NCBI GenBank assembly: GCA_002331335.1
Contig: DCZO01000001.1
Coordinates: 46,772 to 110,771 of the forward strand
Origin: Nitrospira sp. UBA2082
GTDB lineage: Bacteria; Nitrospirota; Nitrospiria; Nitrospirales; Nitrospiraceae
Length of the DNA: 64,000 nt
Direction: 5' to 3'
Made by a program: the position numbers and the translations under genes. Positions 44,446-53,883 of the stretch are shown here, piece by piece; position 1 is the stretch's first letter, and every line of letters begins with the position of its first letter. Under the pieces are notes generated by a model. The model was not told where the DNA came from. It made no database searches and saw nothing but the letters and a program-made list of their open reading frames with translations.

Positions 44446-46190
44446 ATCGCATCACATATCTTCGTACCCTCCTCTTCTTCGCCTTTGGCGAAAATCCACT
44501 CCTTTATTTGAGTCTGACCGTTTCTGTTCTGTCTGTCTTTTTGGAGCTTGCTGCAATGACGACAATGTTGCCGCTCTCCATGGTCGCTGCTGGGCAGCCT
44601 CTCCCTGAAGAAATGTGGATTGTCAAGGTAGTGAAGCAAACGAACATCGAACTTAATGGACGCAGCTTATTTCTAGTTTTCATAGCGCTGTTTGGATTGA
44701 GGGTGGTGACTCAATTTGTTGGCGAAGCGCTTACCTTGTTTTTGAGTAAACGGCTGCTATCACAACTGGCGACACGGGCGTTTGCCACCTTGGTAAACGT
44801 CGTTCCTCTCAAGGAGGTGGAGAAAGCTAGCATCGGATCATTCATTGCCCTGGTAGGTGATGAGTCCTTTCGAGCTAGCACTCTTGTGATTTATCTCAAC
44901 CAGCTTGCTTCTTTGGTACTGCTAAGTGGCTTATATTATGCGGCCATTCTCGTCTATTCGCCTGCTGTAGGTGTAAGTCTATTCGTGTTTCTAGTGGTGA
45001 GCTTCTTGGCAATGTATGAGTCGTTCCGAGTTTCTCATCGATTGGGCATTCGCCAGGTAGAGCAGTCGAAATCCGCGGGCTCCCTGTTTCTTGATGCATT
45101 GAATGGGCTGCGATCCGTACGAGCCTTCTCTGCAGAGGACTACGTTACGGAAGACTATCGGAGGCAGATGTCATCCTATATGCGCACTCTGTTCTCTATC
45201 GATCTTATTTCATTGCTTACACGCCTCGGGCCGGCGCTTCTGCTACTTGGCGCTGTGGCAACTGTGGCTGTTTTGCCTGCCGCTAGTGCACGTTTCTCGA
45301 TGGAGTTTGCTTTCATTGTCACCGTCGTCATTTTGCTGATGAGGTTTTTCCCTGTTGTAGGGCAGGCGGTGACCGTTGCGCTCAGAGTGGTTGCAGATGC
45401 TAAAGCGGGACGGGATGTGACCAAGCTAATTCGGGAATATGGGGAGGCAGCTGAATATGGTGTGGCCAGAGCCGTTCTGCTCGGCCGAGTTGAAAGGCTT
45501 GAAGCTTGCGGACTAGATTTCTCTCATAACAGAGAGAGGACCATTCTGAAATCTTTCAATATCGCAATGGAATGTGGACGGAGCTATGCCCTCATAGGGT
45601 TGTCAGGGTCAGGCAAGTCGACGTTTCTGGACTTGCTCATGAGATTTTATCCTGTAGAGCAAGGGAGATTGCTGGTGAACGGTGTCCCAATTGAGAAGGT
45701 ATCAATTGGAGAGCTTCGTCGTAGAGTGTTGCTAGTCTCACAGGAGACCACGATATTTAACGACACCGTCACTAACAACCTGCGTTTTGGCTGTCATGTT
45801 CCCTTTGATGATTTAGAGCGAGCCTGTCGAATTGCGTGCATCCATGACTTCATTGTTGGATTGCCACAGGGCTATGAGACAGTACTCAGTTATCGTGGTA
45901 CCAATCTGTCTGGAGGGCAGAGGCAACGAATCGGTATTGCGCGGGCAATAGTGCGTCGACCGGACGTGCTTCTGCTGGATGAAAGCACGAGCGCGCTTGA
46001 TGTGGAAACGCGAAAAGTCATTGTTCGGAATTTGTTGGAGGAGTTTCGAGACCGTATCGTGTTATTCGTGACCCATGACGGCTATGTGACAAGCCAGGTC
46101 ACCCATGTGTTTGACATGGCTGCGATCAATAGCGCCGAGCGGATTGATGTCGTGTCAAGAAGTCAGTTCACTCAAGAGCAAGTGAACTAA
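44433..46190 (+). CDS. Fused ABC exporter (MsbA/PglK-like)
   Basis: The 585-residue half transporter has a hydrophobic six-helix membrane domain (about 20-320) and an ATPase domain with Walker [10 protein letters not shown] (389-397), LSGGQRQR, Walker B LLLDESTSALD and the H-loop VTHDG. PglK-type members flip lipid-linked oligosaccharides; since no Wzx or intact Wzm/Wzt pair was found, this is the best candidate flippase for the glycan encoded here. That role is inference. It is much more divergent and AT-rich than the msbA at 3.3 kb. Confidence 0.82.
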   Translation: MDGLNRITYLRTLLFFAFGENPLLYLSLTVSVLSVFLELAAMTTMLPLSMVAAGQPLPEEMWIVKVVKQTNIELNGRSLFLVFIALFGLRVVTQFVGEALTLFLSKRLLSQLATRAFATLVNVVPLKEVEKASIGSFIALVGDESFRASTLVIYLNQLASLVLLSGLYYAAILVYSPAVGVSLFVFLVVSFLAMYESFRVSHRLGIRQVEQSKSAGSLFLDALNGLRSVRAFSAEDYVTEDYRRQMSSYMRTLFSIDLISLLTRLGPALLLLGAVATVAVLPAASARFSMEFAFIVTVVILLMRFFPVVGQAVTVALRVVADAKAGRDVTKLIREYGEAAEYGVARAVLLGRVERLEACGLDFSHNRERTILKSFNIAMECGRSYALIGLSGSGKSTFLDLLMRFYPVEQGRLLVNGVPIEKVSIGELRRRVLLVSQETTIFNDTVTNNLRFGCHVPFDDLERACRIACIHDFIVGLPQGYETVLSYRGTNLSGGQRQRIGIARAIVRRPDVLLLDESTSALDVETRKVIVRNLLEEFRDRIVLFVTHDGYVTSQVTHVFDMAAINSAERIDVVSRSQFTQEQVN

Positions 46191-46540
46191 TGGTCTCGAC
46201 AATTAAACATTTTTATCACACGATAATCACTATTAGAAACGAGTCGCTCAAGGTTGTTCGGTTTGTTGAGCGGAGGTGTGGGGAATCAAAGAAAGAGTGT
46301 AAAGTCCTCGATGCCGGTTGTGGAAATGGCAGATATCTTCAGTTGCTTAGTCAGTCTGGATTTGACGTTACGGGCGTAGATGCGAATCCCGAACTGGTCC
46401 GAAGGAGACCAAAAGCAGGATTGCGTTGTTTGACGACTGAAGAATTCTCGCGCACTGTACGTGGAGGGACGACATCGTTAAGTGACTGTACTAGATGGAT
46501 GCATCGCAATGTGATGTCGAATGTGAAGTGGGCCAGATGA
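46190..46540 (+). pseudogene. Truncated SAM methyltransferase
   Basis: The ATG overlaps the ABC gene's stop. KVLDAGCGNGRYLQLLSQSG and DVTGVDANPELVRR form an intact SAM-binding start, and RCLTTEEFSR continues it. After about residue 90 the sequence (VRGGTTSLSDCTRWMH) no longer resembles a methyltransferase and stops at 116 residues, less than half the family length, with no catalytic or C-terminal strands in any frame downstream. Best read as a gene cut by rearrangement; a short functional protein is unlikely. Confidence 0.7.
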
Positions 46541-46630
46541 GGGGCGACAAAGGCATGTTGATAGCTTCAGGGGCGCTCTTCGTCCTAACAAGTAAGATTT
46601 TCTTCCGTATCAAAGAAGGTCGGATTTATT

Positions 46631-46664
46631 CAAGGTTCCGGGCAGCGATTAACTGGAACCCTTG
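46631..46664 (+). terminator. Possible stem-loop at the end of the tailoring island
   Basis: CAAGGTTCC at 46631-46639 pairs with GGAACCCTTG at 46655-46664 with one bulged C and a 15-base loop; ATTTT follows. It lies in a 220-base AT-rich gap with no recognised gene. It could end transcription from the ABC operon but the T-tract is weak. An AATTAATTAG/CTAATTAT inverted repeat lies further on, near 46694-46721. Confidence 0.35.
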
Positions 46665-46760
46665 ATTTTCAGCGCCGACTCATCGAAATAGGGAATTAAT
46701 TAGACCGTCCCTAATTATCCGGGGATACCCGAAGCTTTCTTCTGGGGTGAATGGAATCTG

Positions 46761-47522
46761 ATGAACTGGAAGGATTGGCTGCGTCGGATCGGCGGGTGGG
46801 TGCTTAACCATCTGCCAATCGAGGGACGGTTGTCTTATGCGCAGGAAGGTGAAGATCTGGTCTTGGCGCGCATTCTTGGTGCAAACACCTCGACAGGATT
46901 TTATGTTGATGTTGGTGCTCACCATCCGACGCGGTTTTCTAATACCTATTACTTTTATCGTCGTGGCTGGCGCGGCCTCAATGTGGATGCGCTCCCTGGG
47001 ACGGCGCGGTTGTTTCAGTCTATGCGGTCACGAGATGTTACTGTGGAGTGTGGTGTTGCCAGGCAGGCTGGTGTCATGACGTATTTTGTGTTCAACGAGC
47101 CTGCACTCAATACTTTTTCGGGGGAAGAAGCGGCCAGAAAGAATCGGCATCCCTATCAGATTGTGAACAAGCTGCAAATATCTGTGCTGACATTGAAAGA
47201 AATACTCGACAAACATGTGCCGCCCGGAGTCACGATCGATTTCATGACGATCGATGTTGAGGGGCTGGATCACGAGGTTGTCTGTTCCAACGATTGGAGC
47301 CGCTACCGACCCAGATTGGTGTTAGTCGAATTATTGAATGTCGGGATCGATAATATCATCGGCCATCCGACGACTCAGTTTCTTTGGCAACAGGGGTATC
47401 GACCAGTTGCTAAGACGCTGAATACCGTATTCTTTGTTCATGCGGAGGTAGTTCCCGGTCAGTCTGGTTTTTTCAATCCGCCACAAAACAAACCTGCCCA
47501 AGCGATGGTGTCCGGGGAATGA
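46761..47522 (+). CDS. FkbM family methyltransferase
   Basis: 253 residues. LSYAQEGEDLVLARIL, GFYVDVGAHHPTRFSNT and YYFYRRGWRGLNVDA are the classic FkbM signature, and TIDFMTIDVEGLDHEVV gives the Asp-containing core. FkbM enzymes O-methylate hydroxyls of sugars or polyketides. First gene of a new overlapping operon after the AT-rich gap; the GC content rises back towards that of the window's core genes. Confidence 0.9.
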   Translation: MNWKDWLRRIGGWVLNHLPIEGRLSYAQEGEDLVLARILGANTSTGFYVDVGAHHPTRFSNTYYFYRRGWRGLNVDALPGTARLFQSMRSRDVTVECGVARQAGVMTYFVFNEPALNTFSGEEAARKNRHPYQIVNKLQISVLTLKEILDKHVPPGVTIDFMTIDVEGLDHEVVCSNDWSRYRPRLVLVELLNVGIDNIIGHPTTQFLWQQGYRPVAKTLNTVFFVHAEVVPGQSGFFNPPQNKPAQAMVSGE

Positions 47523-48442
47523 ATGCTCCTATCGCATTGTTTGTCTACAACCGCCCGGTGCATACGCGCCGGACGGTGGAGGCGCTGCTGAAGAACGAGC
47601 CGGCCGCAGAAAGTGATGTGTTTGTCTTCTCCGATGCCGCGAAACGACCTGAGGTTGGAGAATCAGTGCGCAGGGTGCGTGAATACATTCGGACAATCAC
47701 CGGATTTAAGTCGATCACGATCGTTGAGCGCGACAGAAATTGGGGGCTGGCGAATTCCATCATCGACGGCGTGACATCAGTGGTCAATCAATATGGGCGG
47801 GTCATCGTGCTGGAAGATGATCTGGTGACATCGACGTATTTCCTTGAGTACATGAATACAGCGCTCGAGCGCTATCAGGCAGAGGATCGGGTCATGCAGG
47901 TGTCCGGACATGTATTTCCCATACGCGTTCATGGGGAAACCGATGCGGTCTTTTTGCCCATGACAACGTCGTGGGGATGGGCAACTTGGGGACGTGCGTG
48001 GAAGCACTTTGATCCGAAGTCGACGGGTTATGCACAGCTCAAAGGTGATGTGAAGTTGCGCAAGCGCTTCAACCTCGACGGCGCGTACGATTACTTCTCA
48101 ATGCTTGAGGCCCAGCTCGCGGGGCGTGTCGATTCATGGGCCGTGCGCTGGTATCTGAGTGTCTTCATGCGTGGGGGACTGACGCTGTTTCCGGTGAAAT
48201 CGCTGGTTGAGAACTTCGGATTCGATGGATCCGGCACGCACTGCGGGGCTGGGCAAGAGGGCGGGGTACTTGCGCAGGATTTCATCGTTCACACATTTCC
48301 GCCCGTCATTGCCGACGAAGCTGCGCAGGAGGCGGTCAACTGCTATTTGGCGGGGCAGCGTGATACACGCAACGGAATGTGGCACCGGTTGAGTGAATGG
48401 CTGAGGTCTCACAAGCCAGTTACTGCGAGAATCCATAACTAA
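47519..48442 (+). CDS. GT-A glycosyltransferase (GT2-like)
   Basis: 307 residues. APIALFVYNRPVHTRRTVEALL starts like sugar transferases that open with a YNRP motif; VIVLEDDLVTS supplies the metal-binding Asp residues, and TTSWGWATWGRAWKHFD is typical of a group of surface-glycan transferases. Cytoplasmic, without membrane segments. ATG overlaps the FkbM stop. Donor unknown. Confidence 0.8.
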   Translation: MNAPIALFVYNRPVHTRRTVEALLKNEPAAESDVFVFSDAAKRPEVGESVRRVREYIRTITGFKSITIVERDRNWGLANSIIDGVTSVVNQYGRVIVLEDDLVTSTYFLEYMNTALERYQAEDRVMQVSGHVFPIRVHGETDAVFLPMTTSWGWATWGRAWKHFDPKSTGYAQLKGDVKLRKRFNLDGAYDYFSMLEAQLAGRVDSWAVRWYLSVFMRGGLTLFPVKSLVENFGFDGSGTHCGAGQEGGVLAQDFIVHTFPPVIADEAAQEAVNCYLAGQRDTRNGMWHRLSEWLRSHKPVTARIHN

Positions 48443-48443
48443 G

Positions 48444-49019
48444 ATGTATCGGGCTTGGTATGCGATTCAAAATTGGATGGCCCAACGAAGATTGCGGAAT
48501 TTCCCCGGCATCGAAATAGCACATGGAGCCCGCGTTAAGTTTTACAAGATCAAGCCCATGCCCGGCTGCGCACTCAAGATTGGGGATTGTTCGATGGTGG
48601 AGGGCGCGCTGATTTTTGACCGCGAAGGGGCACATATTCAGATCGGAGAAAGAACCTTTATCGGAGGGTCCTCGATCATTTCTGCCGAGAAAGTCATAGT
48701 GGGAGATGATGTGCTGATTTCATGGGGATGCACCGTGGTAGATCACAATTCGCATGCGTCTTCCTGGCATTACCGATCCCACGATGTCATGGATTGGATG
48801 AGTGGCAAGAAAGTCTGGGCACATGTGGAACGACAACCGGTCACGATTCAATCAAAAGCATGGATCGGTTTCAATGTCATCATCCTAAAAGGCGTCACGA
48901 TCGGTGAAGGCGCCATCGTCGGTGCAGGCAGCGTGGTGACCAAGGACGTTCCTGCCTACACCATCGTCGGTGGAAATCCGGCGCGAGTCATACGCGAGAT
49001 CCCTCCGGATGAACGCTGA
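48444..49019 (+). CDS. Hexapeptide-repeat O-acetyltransferase
   Basis: 191 residues. Left-handed beta-helix repeats end in KAWIGFNVIILKGVTIGEG and IVGAGSVVTKDVPAYTIVGG, as in sugar O-acetyltransferases. VVDHNSHASSWHYRSHD holds the likely catalytic His region. It probably acetylates a sugar of the repeat unit. Ends overlapping the next methyltransferase by 11 bases. Confidence 0.88.
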   Translation: MYRAWYAIQNWMAQRRLRNFPGIEIAHGARVKFYKIKPMPGCALKIGDCSMVEGALIFDREGAHIQIGERTFIGGSSIISAEKVIVGDDVLISWGCTVVDHNSHASSWHYRSHDVMDWMSGKKVWAHVERQPVTIQSKAWIGFNVIILKGVTIGEGAIVGAGSVVTKDVPAYTIVGGNPARVIREIPPDER

Positions 49020-49836
49020 ACCGAAGCGTCTCACATCAACCGCATGGGAAGATGCCGTGGTCTGGCTGCGCAACCAGCCGGGCCAGTCAGAGCTCGTGCG
49101 CGCCTGTTTTTTTGACGATCCCTTGCTTGAGGCGGCGGAACGGTATTACGCGAGTGCCGAGTGGATCGCTGTACGCCGGATCCTTGCGGGGAAGCACGGT
49201 GCGGCTCTCGACCTCGGTGCCGGACGGGGCATTTCCTCCTATGCTCTGGCAAGAGACGGTTGGCACGTCAGCGCGCTGGAGCCCGATCCGAGCGAGGTCG
49301 TGGGCGCCGGGGCAATCAGCACGTTGTCGCGAGAGGCTGGTCTCGACATCCGCATCGAACAGGAGTGGGGTGAGTCGCTTCCCTATCCAGACTCGTCGTT
49401 TGATCTCGTACATGGGCGCCAAGTCTTGCACCATGCCAAAGACCTACAGAAACTCTGCGCCGAGGTGGCGCGCGTGCTGAAACCGGGCGGCCTGTTCATC
49501 GCGACACGCGAACATGTGATTTCCAGAGCGGAAGATCTTCCGGAATTCCTAGCCTCGCATCCCTTGCACAAGATGTATGGCGGAGAGCATGCCTACCTGC
49601 TCGATGACTATCTGCATGCGATACGGGCAGGTGGCATTATTTTGACCAAGGTGCTGAACCCCTACGAGTCAGACATTAACCTGTATCCTGACACAGTCGC
49701 CGATCTGAAGCGACGCTTGTCCAAGCGGACCTATTTGCCGCCGGCCATCATTCCTGATTTCTTGCTCGCCGCGCTGGGGGCAATGAGCCGGGTGCCGGGC
49801 CGTCTGTACACGTTTATCGGCCGAACCAATGAGTAA
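49009..49836 (+). CDS. SAM-dependent methyltransferase
   Basis: 275 residues. AALDLGAGRGISSYALARDG is motif I and DLVHGRQVLHHAKDLQKL motif IV, with LKPGGLFIATREHV next, the UbiE/Methyltransf_11 pattern. ATG 49009 is favoured; an earlier in-frame start at 48970 lies further inside the acetyltransferase gene. A sugar or lipid-linked saccharide is the likely target. Confidence 0.85.
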   Translation: MNAEPKRLTSTAWEDAVVWLRNQPGQSELVRACFFDDPLLEAAERYYASAEWIAVRRILAGKHGAALDLGAGRGISSYALARDGWHVSALEPDPSEVVGAGAISTLSREAGLDIRIEQEWGESLPYPDSSFDLVHGRQVLHHAKDLQKLCAEVARVLKPGGLFIATREHVISRAEDLPEFLASHPLHKMYGGEHAYLLDDYLHAIRAGGIILTKVLNPYESDINLYPDTVADLKRRLSKRTYLPPAIIPDFLLAALGAMSRVPGRLYTFIGRTNE

Positions 49837-50746
49837 AACCGCCCTCGTCACCGGCGCGTACGGATTCATCGGCCGTCATGTGGCTCGGCAGCTGACTAGA
49901 GATAACTGGCGTGTAATTGGACTGGGACATGGTTCCTGGATCCATGATGAGTGGCGCGGTTGGGGTCTTGCCGAGTGGCACAGTGCCGATGTGTCTCTCG
50001 AGACATTGATTACCTACGGGGGCGAGCCGGATGTCATTGTGCATTGTGCCGGGAGCGGTTCGGTGGGGTTCTCGATGACGCATCCTCATCAGGACTTCCA
50101 GCGCACGGTCGGCACGACGCTGGCGGTTCTTGAGTATGCGCGGTTGTATGCCCCGAAGGCATGCATCGCCTATCCGTCCAGCGCAGGTGTGTACGGAACG
50201 GTTCAGAAGCTTCCGATCGTCGAGACGGATCCGTTGAAGCCCGAGTCGCCCTATGGTGTGCATAAGCGCATGGCCGAAGAGCTGGTCGCCAGCTACGCCG
50301 CACATTTCGGCATCCGTGCGGCTTTGGCGAGGTTGTTTTCAGTCTATGGAGCGGGGCTGCGAAAGCAATTACTGTGGGACGCGTCGCGGAAGATCGTGGC
50401 AGGCGAAACCGATTTCTTCGGGACGGGCAATGAAATACGCGACTGGCTGCATGTTGAGGATGCGGCCGGTCTCTTGCTTGCTGCCGCCAGGCATGCATCA
50501 ACCGAGTGTCCGATCGTGAATGGCGGCTCCGGTGTCGGGGTCACCGTTCGGGACCTGCTGTTGGAACTGTTCGCCTGTTTTGGAAAAGTGGAGCCACCTG
50601 AATTTTCCGGCACCTCTCGCGGCGGCGATCCGCCCGGGTATATTGCCGACATCTCGCTGGCCTACGCGTGGGGGTGGCGGCCGAAAGTCGGCCGTCGGGA
50701 GGGTGTGCGCGAGTATGCGGAATGGTTTAAGAGCGCAGGCCTGTGA
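49829..50746 (+). CDS. NAD-dependent epimerase/dehydratase (extended SDR)
   Basis: 305 residues. TALVTGAYGFIGRHVARQL binds NAD; AYPSSAGVYG and catalytic YGVHKRMAEE follow. Overall similar to UDP-glucose 4-epimerase and dTDP-4-keto reductases; the exact substrate is unknown. Overlaps both neighbours by a few bases, so it sits in a tightly coupled operon with glycosyltransferases and may make a donor for them. Confidence 0.85.
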   Translation: MSKTALVTGAYGFIGRHVARQLTRDNWRVIGLGHGSWIHDEWRGWGLAEWHSADVSLETLITYGGEPDVIVHCAGSGSVGFSMTHPHQDFQRTVGTTLAVLEYARLYAPKACIAYPSSAGVYGTVQKLPIVETDPLKPESPYGVHKRMAEELVASYAAHFGIRAALARLFSVYGAGLRKQLLWDASRKIVAGETDFFGTGNEIRDWLHVEDAAGLLLAAARHASTECPIVNGGSGVGVTVRDLLLELFACFGKVEPPEFSGTSRGGDPPGYIADISLAYAWGWRPKVGRREGVREYAEWFKSAGL

Positions 50747-51915
50747 TACGGGTTGGCCTTGTGGCGAATTTCTACGACGGGTGGTTGGGCGGAGTGAGCT
50801 ATTTTCGCAATCTGCTGACCGCGTTGTATGCCTTGCCGGATCGCCAAATCGAGGCGGTGATCTTTACTGCTACTCGAATGCAGGAGAAATATTTCGATGG
50901 ATTTCCGGCTGTCGAGATCGTTCGCAGCCGACTATTCGATCGGGGCACGCTGCCATGGTTGATGCGGAAGGTGTGGATCAAGAGCTTTTCTCGAGACTTC
51001 TTGTTGGAGCGGCTGCTCACCCAACAGAAGATTTCCGTGTTGTCGCATTCGGGATGGCTGGGGAAAGGCGCATCGATTCCCACTATCGGGTGGATCCCCG
51101 ATCTTCAGCATGTCCATTTGCCCGACTGTTTTGACTCACACGAAAGCGGTCTGCGGAGTCGTGAATGTCGGCTGCACTGTCGGTACAGTTCAGCCGTCAT
51201 CGTCAGCAGTTATGCCGCCCAATCCGATCTGCTTCAGCTTGAACCGGACTGCCGTTCCAAATCGCACGTCTTGCAGTTTGTCGCAAGGCCGGCCGATGAT
51301 GACAGGACATTCTGCTCCAGCCTGGAATTGGAGGAGAAGTATCGGTATTCCGGGCGATACTTTCTGCTTCCCAATCAGTTTTGGAAGCATAAGAACCACA
51401 AGGTGGTGCTGGAAGCCTTGGGCCACCTTGTCCGTGAAAACAAGCAGGTGCTGGTGATTGCGACGGGAGACGCGACGGACTATAGAAATCCCGGGCATTT
51501 TGAGTCATTGATGAGGCGAGTTCAAGAGCTGGGAGTGGAAGCGAACTTCCGCTACCTCGGGCTTGTCCCATCGGCTGACCTTGCGGCTCTCATGCAAGAC
51601 GCCCTGGCCATCATCAATCCCTCCCTGTTCGAGGGGTGGAGCACAACGGTCGAAGAGGCCAAAGTGCTGGGTCAGCGCCTGATTTTGTCTGATATTCCGG
51701 TGCATCGAGAACAAGCCCCGATGTACGCGACCTATTTTCCGCCGAACGATGCCAAGGCGTTGGCAGATATTCTTTGGACTGTCTGGAGAGAGCCGGCCCC
51801 GGATGTGGAGGAAAGAAGGACGCAAGCACGTCGCGCGACGGGTCACCGTCGGATTCAGTTTGCACAGCAATACCAGAATATTGTGTTAGGCCTGGTCCGC
51901 CCCCGGTCATCATGA
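50743..51915 (+). CDS. Family 4 glycosyltransferase
   Basis: 390 residues, GT-B fold. RVGLVANFYDGWLGGVSYFRN gives the acceptor-domain glycine loop; YFLLPNQFWKHKNHKVVLEAL and INPSLFEGWSTTVEEAKVLG contain the donor-site E-x7-E. A mid-domain cysteine-containing stretch (RECRLHC) is unusual. Adds a sugar to the lipid-linked oligosaccharide in the cytoplasm; donor unknown. Confidence 0.88.
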   Translation: MIRVGLVANFYDGWLGGVSYFRNLLTALYALPDRQIEAVIFTATRMQEKYFDGFPAVEIVRSRLFDRGTLPWLMRKVWIKSFSRDFLLERLLTQQKISVLSHSGWLGKGASIPTIGWIPDLQHVHLPDCFDSHESGLRSRECRLHCRYSSAVIVSSYAAQSDLLQLEPDCRSKSHVLQFVARPADDDRTFCSSLELEEKYRYSGRYFLLPNQFWKHKNHKVVLEALGHLVRENKQVLVIATGDATDYRNPGHFESLMRRVQELGVEANFRYLGLVPSADLAALMQDALAIINPSLFEGWSTTVEEAKVLGQRLILSDIPVHREQAPMYATYFPPNDAKALADILWTVWREPAPDVEERRTQARRATGHRRIQFAQQYQNIVLGLVRPRSS

Positions 51916-52760
51916 GCCATGGGGATCCGGTCATTTCGATCGTCGTGGCCGTGTTCAACGGCGCGCCAACCTTGCAGCGCTGTATCGACAGTGTTGCAAG
52001 GCAAACGTATCCGCATAAGGAACTTGTCGTCATCGACGGCGGGTCGAATGATGGCACCGTCGACGTCCTCAAGGCCAATCAGCAGACGATTGCGTATTGG
52101 GTGTCTGAGCCTGATCGGGGAATCTATCAGGCCTGGAACAAGGCTCTCGCGCAGACCCATGGCGACTGGGTCTGTTTTCTGGGGGCGGACGATTATTTGT
52201 GGGAAGCCCGCGTCCTGGAGCGGATGGCGCCACACCTTGCCAGCGCGTTGCCCGCCACGCGTGTCGTGTATGGGCAAGTTGCGTTGGTGAATGAATCGGG
52301 CACAGTATTGAGCAGCTTCGGTAAGCCTTGGCCGGAGTTGCGGCCCGCGTTTCTGAGGGGAGATGCCCTCAATATTCATCAGGCGATGTTTCACCATCGG
52401 AGCCTGTTCGAAAACCGAGGGACGTTTGACGAGTCCTTCCGTATCGCCGGTGATTATGACCTCCTGCTTCGTGAGTTGCGGGAGGGCCGGGCGGAATTCG
52501 TCCCATGTCTGGTGGCCGGGATGCAACATGGCGGTGTCAGTTCGAACCCTGCCAGCAAGATGACCACGATACGAGAGATCATGCGGGCCATGCAGCGTAA
52601 TGGCCTCACGCCTCCAGCCGGCTTACGCGTCGCCTGGCTCAGAGCGGTCGCTCATGCGTGGTTGTATCGTGTCGCCGGTGGTCATGTGAGCGGCGCCGTC
52701 GCGGACGGCTATCGATCTCTGACCGGGAAAAGCCGGTTGTGGACCTCGACGGGGAAATAA
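51912..52760 (+). CDS. Family 2 glycosyltransferase
   Basis: 282 residues. VISIVVAVFNGAPTLQRCIDS and VVIDGGSNDGTVDVL followed by FLGADDYLWE (the metal-binding D-x-D) are the GT2 core; KPWPELRPAFLRGDALNIHQ follows. The ATG overlaps the previous stop by the ATGA pattern; the frame is open further upstream only inside the GT4 gene. Resembles WcaA-like colanic acid transferases. Confidence 0.9.
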   Translation: MSHGDPVISIVVAVFNGAPTLQRCIDSVARQTYPHKELVVIDGGSNDGTVDVLKANQQTIAYWVSEPDRGIYQAWNKALAQTHGDWVCFLGADDYLWEARVLERMAPHLASALPATRVVYGQVALVNESGTVLSSFGKPWPELRPAFLRGDALNIHQAMFHHRSLFENRGTFDESFRIAGDYDLLLRELREGRAEFVPCLVAGMQHGGVSSNPASKMTTIREIMRAMQRNGLTPPAGLRVAWLRAVAHAWLYRVAGGHVSGAVADGYRSLTGKSRLWTSTGK

Positions 52761-52795
52761 CGAGCCGGTCATCAACCGCTTGCCTCACTCGTTCC

Positions 52796-53836
52796 ATGAA
52801 AATCGCGATGGTTACGGGGTCTTATCCGCCGAATGTGTGCGGCGCAGGGGACTACACGGAACGGCTGGTCACGTCGCTTCAGCAGCGCGGCGTTTCCGTC
52901 GAAGTCATTACGGGCGGCGGGTGGGGCCTGCGCGATGCGCCTGCCGTCTTGAAACGGATCAATGCCTGTGGCGCGGATATCACACATCTGCAATATCCGA
53001 CGGTCGGATATGGACGACGGCTTGGACCTCAACTGATCGCGCTGCTTCAGCGAGGCATTGTGACGATCCACGAAGCCAGTCAAACCCATATCTTACGCCG
53101 GCTGTCCCTGTTCCCGCTGTTCTGGAGCCGACACCTGGTGTTTACGAACTCCTTCGAACAGGCCTATGTCGGCGGGCTCGCGCCGTGGGTACGGGCCCGT
53201 TCGAGTGTGATTCCTATCGGGAGCAATGTGTCTGTTGGCCGGGCGGACGGGGAGCGACGGCTTGATGAGATCCTCTACTTCGGTCTCATCAGGCCGGCCA
53301 AGGGATTGGAACAGGTGTTGGATCTCGCCGGCCTTCTCAAATCGCGCGCGCCGGGCGTCACGGTTCGAATTGTTGGAATGGCTCTCACGGAACATGCGGG
53401 GTATCTCGATGCGCTTCGACGAAAAAGCACGGATCTTCCCATCGTATGGAATCTCGGTTTGTCCGATGATGAGGCCGCGCAGGTGCTGGCAAGGGCGGCC
53501 ATCGCCTATGCGCCGTTTCCCGATGGCGCCTCGGAGCGACGAGGCTCCTTGCTCGCCGTGCTGTCCAACGGAGTCGCGACGGTGACGACGCGGGGAGCAC
53601 AGACCCCATCCATGCTCGAAGAGGCCGTCGAGTTTGCGGCATCCCCGATCGAAGCCATGTCGAGTCTTGACGCGTTGCGCCATGACAGCGTGCGCCGGGA
53701 GCGTCTTTCCGAGCACGGTATGCGCTATGCGGCTCGGTTCTCGTGGCCTGACATCGCAGACCGGCATATTCGGGTGTATCAATCGGTGCTCAGGCATCGG
53801 CATGAGAGCCCGCTATCCGGCCCCATCGCTCCCTGA
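52796..53836 (+). CDS. Family 4 glycosyltransferase
   Basis: 346 residues. MKIAMVTGSYPPNVCGAGDY is a common GT4 opening; ILYFGLIRPAKGLEQVLDLA and APFPDGASERRGSLLAVLSN form the donor domain. The usual E-x7-E motif is changed (ERRGSLL), which occurs in some members. ATG 52796 fixes the start of the Rossmann strand; earlier in-frame codons overlap the GT2 gene. Confidence 0.85.
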   Translation: MKIAMVTGSYPPNVCGAGDYTERLVTSLQQRGVSVEVITGGGWGLRDAPAVLKRINACGADITHLQYPTVGYGRRLGPQLIALLQRGIVTIHEASQTHILRRLSLFPLFWSRHLVFTNSFEQAYVGGLAPWVRARSSVIPIGSNVSVGRADGERRLDEILYFGLIRPAKGLEQVLDLAGLLKSRAPGVTVRIVGMALTEHAGYLDALRRKSTDLPIVWNLGLSDDEAAQVLARAAIAYAPFPDGASERRGSLLAVLSNGVATVTTRGAQTPSMLEEAVEFAASPIEAMSSLDALRHDSVRRERLSEHGMRYAARFSWPDIADRHIRVYQSVLRHRHESPLSGPIAP

Positions 53837-53883
53837 ATCCTAAGCCGTGTACTCATCGGCTCAGGGGTACACCGAGGAGAAAC

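Noticed and set aside
46537..46665. 42-codon frame after the truncated methyltransferase
   Set aside because: Hydrophobic and basic but too short and without a known relative; possibly debris of an acyltransferase start, which I could not support.
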